Shown here in pieces: positions 22,979 through 31,668 of a stretch of 51,665 nucleotides of DNA. The stretch covers positions 1 to 51,665 of the forward strand of contig JAYTVC010000069.1 of assembly GCA_043744215.1 (NCBI GenBank), written 5' to 3'. The notes below the pieces were generated by a model that saw nothing but the letters and a program-made list of their open reading frames with translations, was not told the DNA's origin and made no database searches. Within the stretch, counting starts at the first letter, position 1, and every line of letters begins with the position of its first letter. Both the position numbers and the translations under genes were made by a program. The DNA is from JBEEJL01 sp043744215. GTDB lineage: Bacteria > Pseudomonadota > Gammaproteobacteria > Burkholderiales > JBEEJL01.

Positions 22979-23542
22979 ATGACGACAAGATGCCCATGGA
23001 GCGAATTGAATTCCCGCGAAATTGAATATCACGATAAAGAGTGGGGCGTGCCGCTTCATGATGACAGGTTGCTATTTGAATTTCTGATACTCGAAGGCGC
23101 GCAAGCGGGCCTGAGCTGGGACACGATTTTGAAAAAGCGCGACAACTATCGCGAAGCGTTTGACGATTTCAACGCCGAAAAAATCGTCCGCTACAATGGC
23201 AAGAAAATCGGCGCGCTGCTGACTAATGAGGGCATTGTGCGCAACCGGCTGAAAATTGAATCGGTCGTCACCAATGCAAAACTCTTTCTCGACGTGCAAG
23301 AAAAATCCGGCAGCTTCGATGAATATATGTGGCAATTTGTCGGCGGCAAAACAATTCAGAATAAATGGCGCAGCAGGGCGGAAGTTCCAGCCTTCACCAC
23401 CCACTCCGACGCCATGAGCAAAGAGCTGAAAAAACGCGGCTTCAAGTTTGTCGGCACAACGATTTGCTACGCCTACATGCAAGCGACCGGCATGGTGAAC
23501 GACCATCTGGTCGGGTGTTTCCGACATAAGGAAGTGAAGTAG
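22979..23542 (+). CDS. tag: DNA-3-methyladenine glycosylase I
   Basis: The 187-residue protein matches Tag over its full length. The zinc ligands are present: Cys5 and His18 at the N-terminus (RCPWSEL, EYHDKEWG), and His176 and Cys180 at the C-terminus (NDHLVGCFRH). The catalytic pocket residues Glu39 and Trp46 lie in ILEGAQAGLSW. It removes 3-methyladenine from alkylated DNA by base excision. A good AGAGGT ribosome-binding site precedes the ATG. It is monocistronic and convergent with the GH32 gene. Confidence 0.95.
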   Translation: MTTRCPWSELNSREIEYHDKEWGVPLHDDRLLFEFLILEGAQAGLSWDTILKKRDNYREAFDDFNAEKIVRYNGKKIGALLTNEGIVRNRLKIESVVTNAKLFLDVQEKSGSFDEYMWQFVGGKTIQNKWRSRAEVPAFTTHSDAMSKELKKRGFKFVGTTICYAYMQATGMVNDHLVGCFRHKEVK

Positions 23543-23558
23543 GGGGATATATAAAATT

Positions 23559-25073
23559 TCACGGCCGACGACTAAAATAAAATCCCTGCGGGTTCAATCC
23601 ATCCGCAAATTTTAATGTCATGTTTGAATAAGGTTCAAGCGGAAAAAACAAGCTCGTCATCGACGTAATACCGCCGTCGGCAAAAAGTTCTACGGATGTC
23701 GCATCGAAATACAGCGTAATGTCGGCATCGGGCGTATCCGCGAGATGCGGCGCGACATGCCGCGAAGCGAACGCCGGATTGAACTCATTTAACCCGGCCT
23801 TGCGGCGGTCGATAAAATATTCATTGGCCTTTTGATCAAAACCGATATGCAATTCATCACCCATTTTATTGCTCAGGGCCAACGTGAAGTCCCGTAATTG
23901 CGGCGCACGGAATTCCAACGAAAACCGGCCCTTGGTTTGTTTCACAATTTTACTGAAATCGATTTCGCCATTGATCGCATCCACTTTCAAGGCAGACCGC
24001 TTGCCGCCCAAGGCCTGCGTTTCTTTTGCGGGCAGCGAAGCGAGAAGCGTTTGTTTACCAACCTGCCGCAGCGTCAGTTCGCGCGGCAAAGTCATGGCGC
24101 TACGCCATGGCGCGGTCGGAACCTTCGTCGCATATTCCCAATTACTCATCCAGCCGATAAACAGCGCACGACCTGGCGTGTTGTGCCAGGTCACGCCGGC
24201 ATAGTTGTCGGGGCCGTAATCCAGCCAGCGCGTTTGTTTGGTTTCCGGCGTAAAAGTTTTGCCGTCAAAATCGCCGATAAAATATTGCGTGGCCGAACCG
24301 CCCGCGGGCCCGCCGCGCGCAATGCTCACCAACAACACCCAACGCGTCTTGCCGTTCAACGTCAACGGAAAAAGGTCGGGGCACTCCCACACACCCGAAT
24401 GCGCGCCCGCGTCCTGACCGAACTCACCTTGCTTGTGCCAGTTTTTCAAATCTGGCGACGAATAAAATGCAATGCGGTCGCCCGTTGCCAAACTCATCAG
24501 CCATGTTGACGAGGCCTCATGCCAAAACACTTTCGGGTCGCGGAAATCGCGCAGGCCCGGATTTTTCAGCACCGGATTATTTTTGTATTTTGTCCAGGTT
24601 TTTCCTTTATCAAGGCTGTAAGCCAGGCTTTGGCTTTCGACATGCGTTTCGTTAGCTTTCTCTGCGACTGGATCATGGTGCGTAAATACGGCGATCCAAG
24701 GTGCGCGCCCGTCCTTGCCCAGCCCCGATGTATTCTGCGCATCAATCACCACGCTACCGGAAAAAATCATCCCGAGTTCATCAGGCTTCAGCGCGATAGG
24801 TTGCTCCTGCCATGTCAACAAATCCGTGCTCGTTGCATGCCCCCAATGCATCGGCCCCCACACCATCGCGTGAGGGTAATGCTGAAAGAACAAGTGGTAA
24901 ATACCGTTATGAAAAACCAACCCGTTCGGGTCGTTCATCCAATGGGCTTGCGGGGTGAAGTGGAAGCTGGGCCGATACTGCGGGGTTGGAGTTGGCGAGA
25001 GCGTTTCCGTTGAGTGTGCGATGGTGCTCATGGCAATAATAGAAGCGAGTAACCCGAATGTAATGTTATACAT
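23559..25073 (-). CDS. Secreted glycoside hydrolase family 32 fructanase (levanase/inulinase/invertase type)
   Basis: The 504-residue protein has a signal peptide (to about residue 20). The five-bladed propeller carries all three catalytic acids: Asp48 in HWMNDPNG as nucleophile, Asp179 in FRDPKVF as transition-state stabiliser, and Glu230 in WECPDLF as acid/base. A C-terminal beta-sandwich follows from about residue 355. It would hydrolyse fructans or sucrose outside the cytoplasm. No sugar transporter, fructokinase or regulator is near, so it stands as an orphan, perhaps gained by transfer. The exact substrate cannot be read from sequence. Confidence 0.93.
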   Translation of the reverse strand: MYNITFGLLASIIAMSTIAHSTETLSPTPTPQYRPSFHFTPQAHWMNDPNGLVFHNGIYHLFFQHYPHAMVWGPMHWGHATSTDLLTWQEQPIALKPDELGMIFSGSVVIDAQNTSGLGKDGRAPWIAVFTHHDPVAEKANETHVESQSLAYSLDKGKTWTKYKNNPVLKNPGLRDFRDPKVFWHEASSTWLMSLATGDRIAFYSSPDLKNWHKQGEFGQDAGAHSGVWECPDLFPLTLNGKTRWVLLVSIARGGPAGGSATQYFIGDFDGKTFTPETKQTRWLDYGPDNYAGVTWHNTPGRALFIGWMSNWEYATKVPTAPWRSAMTLPRELTLRQVGKQTLLASLPAKETQALGGKRSALKVDAINGEIDFSKIVKQTKGRFSLEFRAPQLRDFTLALSNKMGDELHIGFDQKANEYFIDRRKAGLNEFNPAFASRHVAPHLADTPDADITLYFDATSVELFADGGITSMTSLFFPLEPYSNMTLKFADGLNPQGFYFSRRP

Positions 25074-25174
25074 GCCACTATATTACAGCAGCAAAAATAT
25101 GTTTGGAGAGGCTTAGAAATCACAGGCAGGAATCACAGGGGCTAGACTTTCATTCTTTGGTTCTATCTTTGATT

Positions 25175-25251
25175 TTTAGGAAATGTGCGTCGGAGGTTGA
25201 TGCCATTTGTAATTTTGTGAGCGATGCGGTGGGCGGTGCCCTCCCTACGGC
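25175..25251. repeat. About 77-bp repeat family F, copy 1
   Basis: Shares TTTAGGAAA, GTGCGTCGGAGGTTGA, a GATTTTGTGAGCGATGCGGT-like stretch and GGGCGGTGCCCTCCCTACGG with the copies at 25291 and 26018. The right half contains a family A-type palindrome. Confidence 0.8.
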
Positions 25252-25784
25252 GACTGCGAGCTATTTTTACACTCGAAATCCCGCAGTACATTTAGGAAAC
25301 GTGCGTCGGAGGTTGACGCCATCTGTGATTTTGCGAGTGATGCGGTGGGCGGTGCCCACCCTACGGCAACTAGGAATACGTCGAGTGTCAAAGCGTTGTA
25401 GGCCGTTTCGTCACCAAGCTCCAGCGTGCGACGAAGGCGCTTGATCTCTGCGTCAATGCGAATGGCGATGGACGCATAGGTTGTGTGTTCAATCCGATCA
25501 TTCCTGACATGTTGCCGCCAGTTGTAAATGTCTACAGGATTGTCGAAAGGGTACAGAACTTCGAGACCGATGTGGACAAAGCGCCCCAGCGCCGTTGGGC
25601 CTAGTGCAATGACGCAGGATTGAACCTCAAGAGCCAGCTGACATAGCTCCGGTGGGCCAAAGTCAGCGAACGGTTCTTCGCTCGGCAAGGTTGGATAGTT
25701 CTTGATCAGCAGATTGAAGTACTCATTGTGAGCGGCCTGAAGCGTGTCGAGGATATGGAGTTTGGTCATGACTTCGGCACCCAT
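25245..25784 (-). CDS. Cassette-type protein of unknown function with repeat-derived C-terminus
   Basis: The 179-residue frame starts at 25784; an internal ATG at 25769 (MTKLHILDTLQAAHNEYF) is also possible, and neither has a clear ribosome-binding site. Residues up to about 139 look like a real helical protein (LCQLALEVQSCVIALGPTALG, NWRQHVRNDRIEHTTYAS). The last 40 residues (VAVGWAPPTASLAKSQMAST and on) are translated from repeat copy 2 and the space to copy 1, so the natural C-terminus has been lost or replaced. The gene starts directly after an attC-like site, as integron cassette genes do. I know no function for it. Confidence 0.6.
   Translation of the reverse strand: MGAEVMTKLHILDTLQAAHNEYFNLLIKNYPTLPSEEPFADFGPPELCQLALEVQSCVIALGPTALGRFVHIGLEVLYPFDNPVDIYNWRQHVRNDRIEHTTYASIAIRIDAEIKRLRRTLELGDETAYNALTLDVFLVAVGWAPPTASLAKSQMASTSDARFLNVLRDFECKNSSQSP
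25291..25367. repeat. Repeat family F, copy 2 (inside the 3' end of a gene)
   Basis: TTTAGGAAACGTGCGTCGGA and the following GGTTGACGCCATCTGTGATT match copies 1 and 3. On the minus strand this copy encodes the tail of the 25245-25784 frame. Confidence 0.85.
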
Positions 25785-25791
25785 TATTGGT

Positions 25792-25869
25792 GGTTAACGT
25801 TTGATCTCAGATTGCTCCGTAAGCAGGTGAAGCCTGCCGGAGCAGGTTGGCTGCAGCGAAGGGTTAGGC
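25792..25869 (-). other. attC-like integron recombination site
   Basis: On the minus strand the 78-bp element begins GCCTAACCCTTCG (outer RYYYAAC box) and ends TCAAACGTTAACC, close to the usual GTTRRRY end. Between them are nested inverted arms: TGCTCCG with CGGAGCA, and GCAGG with CCTGC. It folds as a near-palindrome with unpaired bases, as attC sites do. A 39-residue frame through it (25794-25913) encodes PNPSLQPTCSGRLHLLTEQ, the kind of peptide that attC sites give when translated. It separates two minus-strand genes, exactly where a cassette boundary should be. Confidence 0.75.
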
Positions 25870-26017
25870 GAATCAAAAACGGCTAGGCTCGAATTCTTTT
25901 GCTTGTTGCTCATAACACCAACTTTACTTGCTTACCCATTTTGTTGACTGCCGGGTCAGGCGTAATTCCTTTGATTCCTTCTTTCAGAAATTAATGCGAG
26001 CCTAGCTTCTTTGGTTC

Positions 26018-26095
26018 ATTGAGGAAGCGTACGTCGGAAGTTGACGCTATCTGTGATTTTGCGAGCGATGCGGTGGGCGATGCCCACCCTACGGC
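26018..26095. repeat. Repeat family F, copy 3
   Basis: It begins near ATTGAGGAAGCGTACGTCGG and ends GGGCGATGCCCACCCTACGG, reaching the stop codon of the lipoprotein gene at 26096. Confidence 0.8.
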
Positions 26096-26536
26096 TCAAT
26101 TAATCGCGTCTAGGACGGCTTGCTCAGTGACGCCCTTAGAGTTGCAAGTGACTGTCGTAACGGAACTCTGGAAGCTGCGCGACTCTTTGAATTCAGTATT
26201 AATGCTCACTTTGGGCTTGCTTCCAGTGCGTGTAACGAAGACGTTGAATGAGGCACGCCGTGCGAACGGGGCCATTATTCCACCCTTGCCGCAGTCAGCG
26301 AATGTGTCATCGAAACTACTCGATTCCGCATAGATCACTCCACTATCTTTTGCGATGTTCTTTATGGGGATGTTACGAGACGCAAAAAAGCTCACGATCT
26401 TTTCCCACACTACATCGTAGCTCTGATCGTAAGTGCGCGAGTTGTTCACTGTGTAGTTGGCCGGCATGGATGTGCAACCCGCAAAAACGGAAGCACAAAT
26501 GATTGTGATTAGTGCGCGAGAGAAGTGCTTCATAGA
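26096..26536 (-). CDS. Putative lipoprotein, probable integron cassette gene
   Basis: The ATG at 26536 follows AAAAGGGGTTCT and gives 146 residues. A lipoprotein signal ends in the lipobox FAGC (Cys19). The mature part contains SYDVVWEKIVSFFASRNIPI, KDSGVIYAESSSF and a FKESRSFQ strand. This matches a set of small proteobacterial lipoproteins of unknown role in which a DxVWxxxVxFFA-type helix precedes an IKNIxKxSGxI strand. It lies between the putative attI junction and the attC-like site, in the orientation expected for the first cassette. The stop codon abuts repeat copy 3, so the last residues may be altered. Confidence 0.75.
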   Translation of the reverse strand, partial: SMKHFSRALITIICASVFAGCTSMPANYTVNNSRTYDQSYDVVWEKIVSFFASRNIPIKNIAKDSGVIYAESSSFDDTFADCGKGGIMAPFARRASFNVFVTRTGSKPKVSINTEFKESRSFQSSVTTVTCNSKGVTEQAVLDAIN

Positions 26537-26591
26537 ACCCCTTTTAAGTATAAAGTGTGGTGTTGCGTATCTACCGCCAGCCAAACAACAT

Positions 26592-26622
26592 GTTAGTGGC
26601 TAACGTAATATTAGGCGCCTTA
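26592..26622 (-). other. Possible attI or cassette-junction remnant
   Basis: On the minus strand it reads GCGCCTAATATTACGTTAGCC followed by ACTAAC. GTTAGCC resembles the core crossover box and lies upstream of the first cassette gene. TTAGGCGCCTTAA is palindromic, and GTTAG-TGG-CTAAC forms a hairpin. Its place between the integrase remnant and the first cassette fits attI, but the sequence alone does not prove it. Confidence 0.4.
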
Positions 26623-26673
26623 AGAAATATCTTGTGCGACATGGTTCAAGCTATTTGGTTTTGATTTATAAAT

Positions 26674-26701
26674 ATAACTCATTGTTTATATTGAATGTTT
26701 T
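26674..26701. repeat. Recurrent AT-rich motif, copy before the integrase remnant
   Basis: TAACTCATTGTTTATATTGA continues ATGTTTT, matching copy 1 in the same orientation relative to the following coding remnant. Confidence 0.6.
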
Positions 26702-26724
26702 TGCCAAGCTACAACCTAAACAAT

Positions 26725-27027
26725 ATGCAAACTATCTCAACTCCACAACCACCCAAACTGCTCGATCAAGCGCGATAAATTGCGGGTGAAGCGCTGTGCG
26801 GTTCGCGCGGCAAAGACGAATGCGCATTGGATTAAACGCGATATTTTATTTCATGGCAAGCAGAAACCGAAGAATATAGGACAGTGGAGATTGTGGAGTT
26901 TTTTACCAACCTTGCTGACCGAGGCACCGTGGCGGCCTCGACGCAAAATCATGCGAAGCGTGCGTTGCTGTTTTTGTAGTGCGAGGTGTTCGAGGAAAGA
27001 CTGTCGTAGCTTGATAATGTGATTGAC
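26725..27027 (+). pseudogene. intI: Integron integrase (IntI) N-terminal remnant, multiply broken
   Basis: Read in three successive frames, the stretch gives an IntI-type N-terminal core-binding domain: MQTISTPQPPKLLDQAR, a frame change at about 26773, then DKLRVKRCAVRAAKTNAHWI and KRDILFHGKQKPKNIG, a second change at about 26880, then VEIVEFFTNLADRGTVAAST and QNHAKRALLFL. In-frame TAG codons at 26977 and 27007 fall where integrases have Tyr (LFLYREVL) and Trp (WLDNV). Nothing after about 27027 matches, so the tyrosine-recombinase catalytic domain is gone. It points away from the minus-strand cassette genes, the usual integron geometry. The rest of the gap to 27214 holds only the next gene's promoter region. 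Confidence 0.8.
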
Positions 27028-27214
27028 GGAAATTTTTACTTTAATTCGTATTCCTTGGCGCATGCCGGCCCAAATTTGCCGACAAGAGCAATCAAATAAC
27101 GATCCACATTGCGTTCCCTCATGCCCTGCGTTATCGTTACATTACTGCAGCAAAAAAACACAATTTTTCTGTTTGCGGCGCAACACCCAAAAACATAATT
27201 TTTGAGGAGCAGTT

Positions 27215-30200
27215 ATGACCGCCCGTCCCGTTTCGCTTGACGATAAATACACTCTCAATTCCGGCCGCGTGTTTCTCACCGGCATTCAGGCTTTAGTCCG
27301 GCTTCCGATGATTCAGCGCCAGCGCGACCTTGCGGCGGGTCTGAATACGGGCGGATTTATTTCCGGCTATCGCGGTTCGCCCATTGGCGGGTTGGATCAG
27401 AATTTATGGAAAGCGAAAGCGCATCTCACTGAACACCACGTCGTGTTCCAACCCGGCGTGAATGAAGAACTCGCCGCCGATGCGGTGTGGGGTTCGCAGC
27501 AAGTTAATTTATATCCCGATGCAAAATACGATGGCGTATTTGCTATGTGGTATGGCAAGGGGCCGGGCGTTGATCGCTGCGGCGACGTATTCAAGCATGG
27601 CAATGCTGGCGGCAGCAGCAAGCACGGCGGCGTATTGTTAGTGGCGGGCGACGATCATGCGGCGAAGTCTTCGACCTTGCCGCACCAGAGCGACCATGCT
27701 TTTGATGCGGCGATGATTCCGGTGTTGTCGCCCGCTGGCGTGCAGGAGTTTATCGATTTCGGCATTCATGGTTGGGCGATGTCGCGTTACTCTGGCTGCT
27801 GGGTTGGCTTCAAAACCATTTCTGATACGGCGGAATCTTCGACGACGGTGGATATTGATCCGTTCCGCGTCAAGATCGTGATTCCGACGGATTTCACGTT
27901 ACCTGAAGGGGGGTTAAATATCCGCTGGCCCGATCCGCCGCTGGAACAGGAGAAGCGCATCCAGTCGGAAAAAATATACGCGGCGCTCGCTTATGCCCGT
28001 GCAAATAATTTGAATAAAATCATCATTGATTCTCCCAAGCCGAAACTGGGTATTATCGCCAGCGGCAAAGCCTATCTCGATGTGCGCGAGGCGTTGGATG
28101 ATTTAGGTATTGATGATCATCACGCAGCAGAAATTGGATTACGCCTTTATAAAATCGGCATGACCTGGCCGTTGGAACCCGAAGGCATTCATCACTTTGC
28201 CGAAGGGCTGGAAGAAATTCTGGTGGTGGAAGAAAAGCGCCAGGTCATCGAATATCAATTAAAAGAACAACTCTACAACTGGCGCGAAGACGTGCGCCCC
28301 CGCGTAGTGGGCAAGTACGACGAAAAGGGCGAATGGGTATTGCCGCAAGGCCATGGCCTGTTGCCGGCGGCGGGTGAGCTTACACCGGCGATGGTGGCGC
28401 GCGTCATCGCTGCGCGCATCGCCAAGTTTTATACCAGCGACATTATCGCCAAGCGACTGAAGTTTCTTGACGAAAAAGAAAAGTCCCTCGCGCAGCCGCG
28501 CAAATTGATTCAGCGTACCCCTTATTTTTGTTCCGGCTGTCCGCACAATTCTTCCACCAAAGTACCCGAAGGCAGTCGCGCCACGGCGGGCATCGGCTGT
28601 CATTACATGGCGATCTGGATGGATCGCAGCACTTCGACCTTCACGCAAATGGGCGGCGAGGGCGCGCCATGGATCGGCCAGGCACCATTCACTAACACCA
28701 AACATATTTTCGCCAATCTGGGCGACGGCACTTATTACCATTCCGGCAGCCTCGCCATTCGCGCTGCCGTCGCGGCGAATGTGAATATCACTTATAAGCT
28801 TTTATACAACGACGCCGTGGCGATGACCGGTGGCCAGCCGATTGACGGGCCTATCTCGGTGCCGATTATTACGCAGCAACTCAAAGCCGAAGGCGTGAAC
28901 AACATCGTGGTGATGAGCGATGATGTGGAAAAATATTCCAGCTACGTCGGCATGGCGCCGGGTTTGCGTTATGCGCACCGCGACAGTCTCGATAGCGTGC
29001 AACGCGATTTGCGCGAGCAAAAAGGCGTGTCGGTGTTGCTCTACGACCAAACCTGCGCGGCAGAAAAACGCCGTCGACGTAAGCGTGGCAAATTTCCCGA
29101 CCCCGCCAAACGCGCGTTCATCAACGAAGCCGTGTGTGAAGGTTGCGGCGATTGCAGCGTGAAATCAAATTGTTTGTCAGTCGAGCCAGTGGAAACCGAA
29201 TTCGGCCGCAAGCGCGTGATTAACCAATCTTCGTGTAACAAGGATTATTCCTGCGTCAATGGTTTTTGTCCGAGCTTTGTCACTATCGAAGGCGGCGGGC
29301 TGAAAAAACGTAAAGCCACGCAAAATAAAAATGACGAACTGACCGATCTGCCGTTGCCACGCATTCCGGCCATCGCGCAGCCTTATAGTATTTTGATTAC
29401 CGGCGTTGGCGGCACTGGCGTAGTGACGATTGGCGCGTTGCTCGGTATGGCGGCGCACATCGAAAATAAAGGCATCACCGTGCTCGACATGACGGGCCTC
29501 GCGCAAAAAGGCGGCGCGGTGTTTTCTCACGTACGCATCGGCAATCGGCCGGAAGATATTCATGCAGTGCGTATTGCCGCAGGCGAAGCGGATCTGGTAT
29601 TGGGTTGCGATCTGGTGGTGGCGGCCAGCGACGATGCCATAGCTAAAATGCAGGCAGGGCAGACGCGTGCGTTGGTGAATCATTCGATGACACCGACGGC
29701 AGAATTTACCCGCGATGCCGATTTGCAATTCCCCGTGAGCGACATGGAAGCGTCGATTACCGAAGCGGTGTCGCCTGCCAATGCCGAGTTTATTGACGCG
29801 GCAGGTTTGGCGACGGGCCTGATGGGCGATGCGATTGCCACTAATTTGTTTATGATGGGATACGCGTTCCAGAAAGGCTTGCTGCCATTGCAACTGGAAT
29901 CGATCATGCAGGCGATCGAACTGAACGCTGTTTCCGTCGATATGAACAAGCAGAGTTTCACCTGGGGGCGCCGCGCCGCGCATAATTTGAAAGCGGTGAC
30001 CGACATCGCCGAGCCGAAAGCGGAATTGCCGGAATCGCAAATTATCTCGTTCAATCTTGATGAAACCATTGCGCGAAGAGTGAAATATCTCACGGCCTAT
30101 CAAAATGCCGCCTATGCCGCGCGCTTCACAGCGTTGGTGAAACGAGTACAAGACGCTGAAAAAAATAGTATGCCCGGCAAACAAAGTTTGGTTGAGGCTG

Positions 30201-30712
30201 TCGCAAAATATTATTTCAAACTGCTGGCGATCAAAGATGAATACGAAGTGGCGCGGCTTTATACTGACGGCGAATTTCTAAAACGCGTGCAGCATAATTT
30301 TGATGGCGATTACAAAATTCATTTTCATCTCGCGCCGCCGCTGTTTGCGAAGGTCGATAAAATCACTGGCGAGCCGAAAAAAATCGCCTTCGGCCCATGG
30401 ATGATGATCGTATTTAAGTTATTGAATAAATTGAGTTTTTTGCGCGGCACGGCATTCGATATTTTTTCCATGAGTGCTGAAAGAAAAATGGAAAAGCAAT
30501 TGATCGTCGACTATGAAAAAACCATGGCTGAATTGCTTCAGGGTTTAAATAAACACAATTACTCAACTGCAATTGAGATTGCTTCGGTGCCGGAACATAT
30601 CCGCGGCTTTGGCCATGTGAAAGCGCGACATCTTAAACAAGCGAAGGAACGCGAAGCGATGTTGAAAAAAACCTTTCACTCGCCGGTGATTCCCATCAAA
30701 CAAGCGGCGTAA
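27215..30712 (+). CDS. Fused indolepyruvate:ferredoxin oxidoreductase family protein
   Basis: The 1165-residue protein joins the alpha, TPP-binding and gamma parts of 2-oxoacid:acceptor oxidoreductases in one chain. The N-terminal pyrimidine-binding domain has GGFISGYRGSPIGGLDQ near 46-62. The TPP-binding region follows YFCSGCPHNSSTKVPEG and GIGCHYMA. A cysteine-rich segment near 640-690 (EGCGDCSVKSNC, CNKDYSCVNGFC) should hold iron-sulfur clusters. The C-terminal gamma domain starts ITGVGGTGVVTIGALLG. It probably decarboxylates aryl or branched 2-oxoacids from amino acid breakdown to acyl-CoA. TTGAGGAGCAG precedes the ATG. Arginase follows 29 nt later, so both may be one amino-acid catabolic unit. 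Confidence 0.92.
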   Translation: MTARPVSLDDKYTLNSGRVFLTGIQALVRLPMIQRQRDLAAGLNTGGFISGYRGSPIGGLDQNLWKAKAHLTEHHVVFQPGVNEELAADAVWGSQQVNLYPDAKYDGVFAMWYGKGPGVDRCGDVFKHGNAGGSSKHGGVLLVAGDDHAAKSSTLPHQSDHAFDAAMIPVLSPAGVQEFIDFGIHGWAMSRYSGCWVGFKTISDTAESSTTVDIDPFRVKIVIPTDFTLPEGGLNIRWPDPPLEQEKRIQSEKIYAALAYARANNLNKIIIDSPKPKLGIIASGKAYLDVREALDDLGIDDHHAAEIGLRLYKIGMTWPLEPEGIHHFAEGLEEILVVEEKRQVIEYQLKEQLYNWREDVRPRVVGKYDEKGEWVLPQGHGLLPAAGELTPAMVARVIAARIAKFYTSDIIAKRLKFLDEKEKSLAQPRKLIQRTPYFCSGCPHNSSTKVPEGSRATAGIGCHYMAIWMDRSTSTFTQMGGEGAPWIGQAPFTNTKHIFANLGDGTYYHSGSLAIRAAVAANVNITYKLLYNDAVAMTGGQPIDGPISVPIITQQLKAEGVNNIVVMSDDVEKYSSYVGMAPGLRYAHRDSLDSVQRDLREQKGVSVLLYDQTCAAEKRRRRKRGKFPDPAKRAFINEAVCEGCGDCSVKSNCLSVEPVETEFGRKRVINQSSCNKDYSCVNGFCPSFVTIEGGGLKKRKATQNKNDELTDLPLPRIPAIAQPYSILITGVGGTGVVTIGALLGMAAHIENKGITVLDMTGLAQKGGAVFSHVRIGNRPEDIHAVRIAAGEADLVLGCDLVVAASDDAIAKMQAGQTRALVNHSMTPTAEFTRDADLQFPVSDMEASITEAVSPANAEFIDAAGLATGLMGDAIATNLFMMGYAFQKGLLPLQLESIMQAIELNAVSVDMNKQSFTWGRRAAHNLKAVTDIAEPKAELPESQIISFNLDETIARRVKYLTAYQNAAYAARFTALVKRVQDAEKNSMPGKQSLVEAVAKYYFKLLAIKDEYEVARLYTDGEFLKRVQHNFDGDYKIHFHLAPPLFAKVDKITGEPKKIAFGPWMMIVFKLLNKLSFLRGTAFDIFSMSAERKMEKQLIVDYEKTMAELLQGLNKHNYSTAIEIASVPEHIRGFGHVKARHLKQAKEREAMLKKTFHSPVIPIKQAA

Positions 30713-30741
30713 CAGAAAAACGAAAACGGGGACGCAGCAAC

Positions 30742-31659
30742 GTGGCAAATAATCGTAAACCTATCAGACTCATTGGTGCCGCCATCGGCAGCGGCGCTCA
30801 GGATCCGCGTACAGAATACGCGGCGGAAGTTTTGCAGGAAGGTGGTCTGACTGATCGGCTCGCCAAAACCGGCATGCAGGCTGAATGGAAAATCATCGTG
30901 TATCCCCATTATGGCCGTGACAAGTCCGAACCGTTTCCTTTGGTGGCCGATTTCAACGCGCGCCTCATGCGCACGGTGGCGGATACGCTGGCAAAGGAAC
31001 AATTTCCACTGGTAATCGGCGGCGACCATTCCTGTGCCATCGGTACCTGGAGCGGCGTGCGCAAACATATGAAGCATCAAGGCACGATGGGTTTGATCTG
31101 GATTGACGCGCATATGGATGCGCACACTCCCGACACCACGCCCAGCGGCGCGCTACACGGTATGCCACTCGCGGCGTTGCTGGGTTATGGCGAAGACGCG
31201 CTCGTAAGCCTTGATGGCGCGCATCCAAAAGTATTGCCGCAGCATGTTTGTCTGATTGGCGTGCGCAGTTTTGAGGTCGGTGAGAGCGACTTGCTAACTA
31301 AACTCGGTGTGCGAATTATTTATATGGAAGAAGTGCGGCGCATAGGATTTGCTGCCGCGTTACGTGAGGCGATAAATATCGCTGAACTAGGCACCGACGG
31401 TTTTGGCGTCACATTCGATCTGGATGCGATTGACCCCAGCGAAGCGCCCGGCGTCGGTAGCCCCGCACCCGGCGGCGTCGGCGCGCAGGATGCGATCAGT
31501 GCGCTGGAGATGCTGCACGACAACCCGCATTTACTCGCATTTGAAATCACGGAATACAGCCCGTTCATTGATCAACAGGAACGCACGGCAAAAATCGTGG
31601 AAGGTTTGATCATGTCGGTAGCGCAGGGGGCGAGCCAGGCCCGCAAACTGCGTGCTTGA
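30742..31659 (+). CDS. rocF: Arginase/ureohydrolase family protein
   Basis: The GTG start at 30742 gives 305 residues. The binuclear manganese ligands are all visible: His96 in GGDHSCAIGT, Asp122, His124 and Asp126 in IDAHMDAHTP, and the aspartates of FDLDAIDPSEAPG near 225-237. The late EITEY segment completes the fold. It would split arginine to ornithine and urea in the cytoplasm. Arginase is the best fit, though agmatinase-like activity cannot be excluded. It follows the large oxidoreductase at 29 nt. No urease genes are in the window. Confidence 0.9.
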   Translation: MANNRKPIRLIGAAIGSGAQDPRTEYAAEVLQEGGLTDRLAKTGMQAEWKIIVYPHYGRDKSEPFPLVADFNARLMRTVADTLAKEQFPLVIGGDHSCAIGTWSGVRKHMKHQGTMGLIWIDAHMDAHTPDTTPSGALHGMPLAALLGYGEDALVSLDGAHPKVLPQHVCLIGVRSFEVGESDLLTKLGVRIIYMEEVRRIGFAAALREAINIAELGTDGFGVTFDLDAIDPSEAPGVGSPAPGGVGAQDAISALEMLHDNPHLLAFEITEYSPFIDQQERTAKIVEGLIMSVAQGASQARKLRA

Positions 31660-31668
31660 TACGGCGGT

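Noticed and set aside
29177..30184. 335-codon frame opposite the large oxidoreductase
   Set aside because: Opposite conserved gamma-domain sequence; composition typical of antisense frames.
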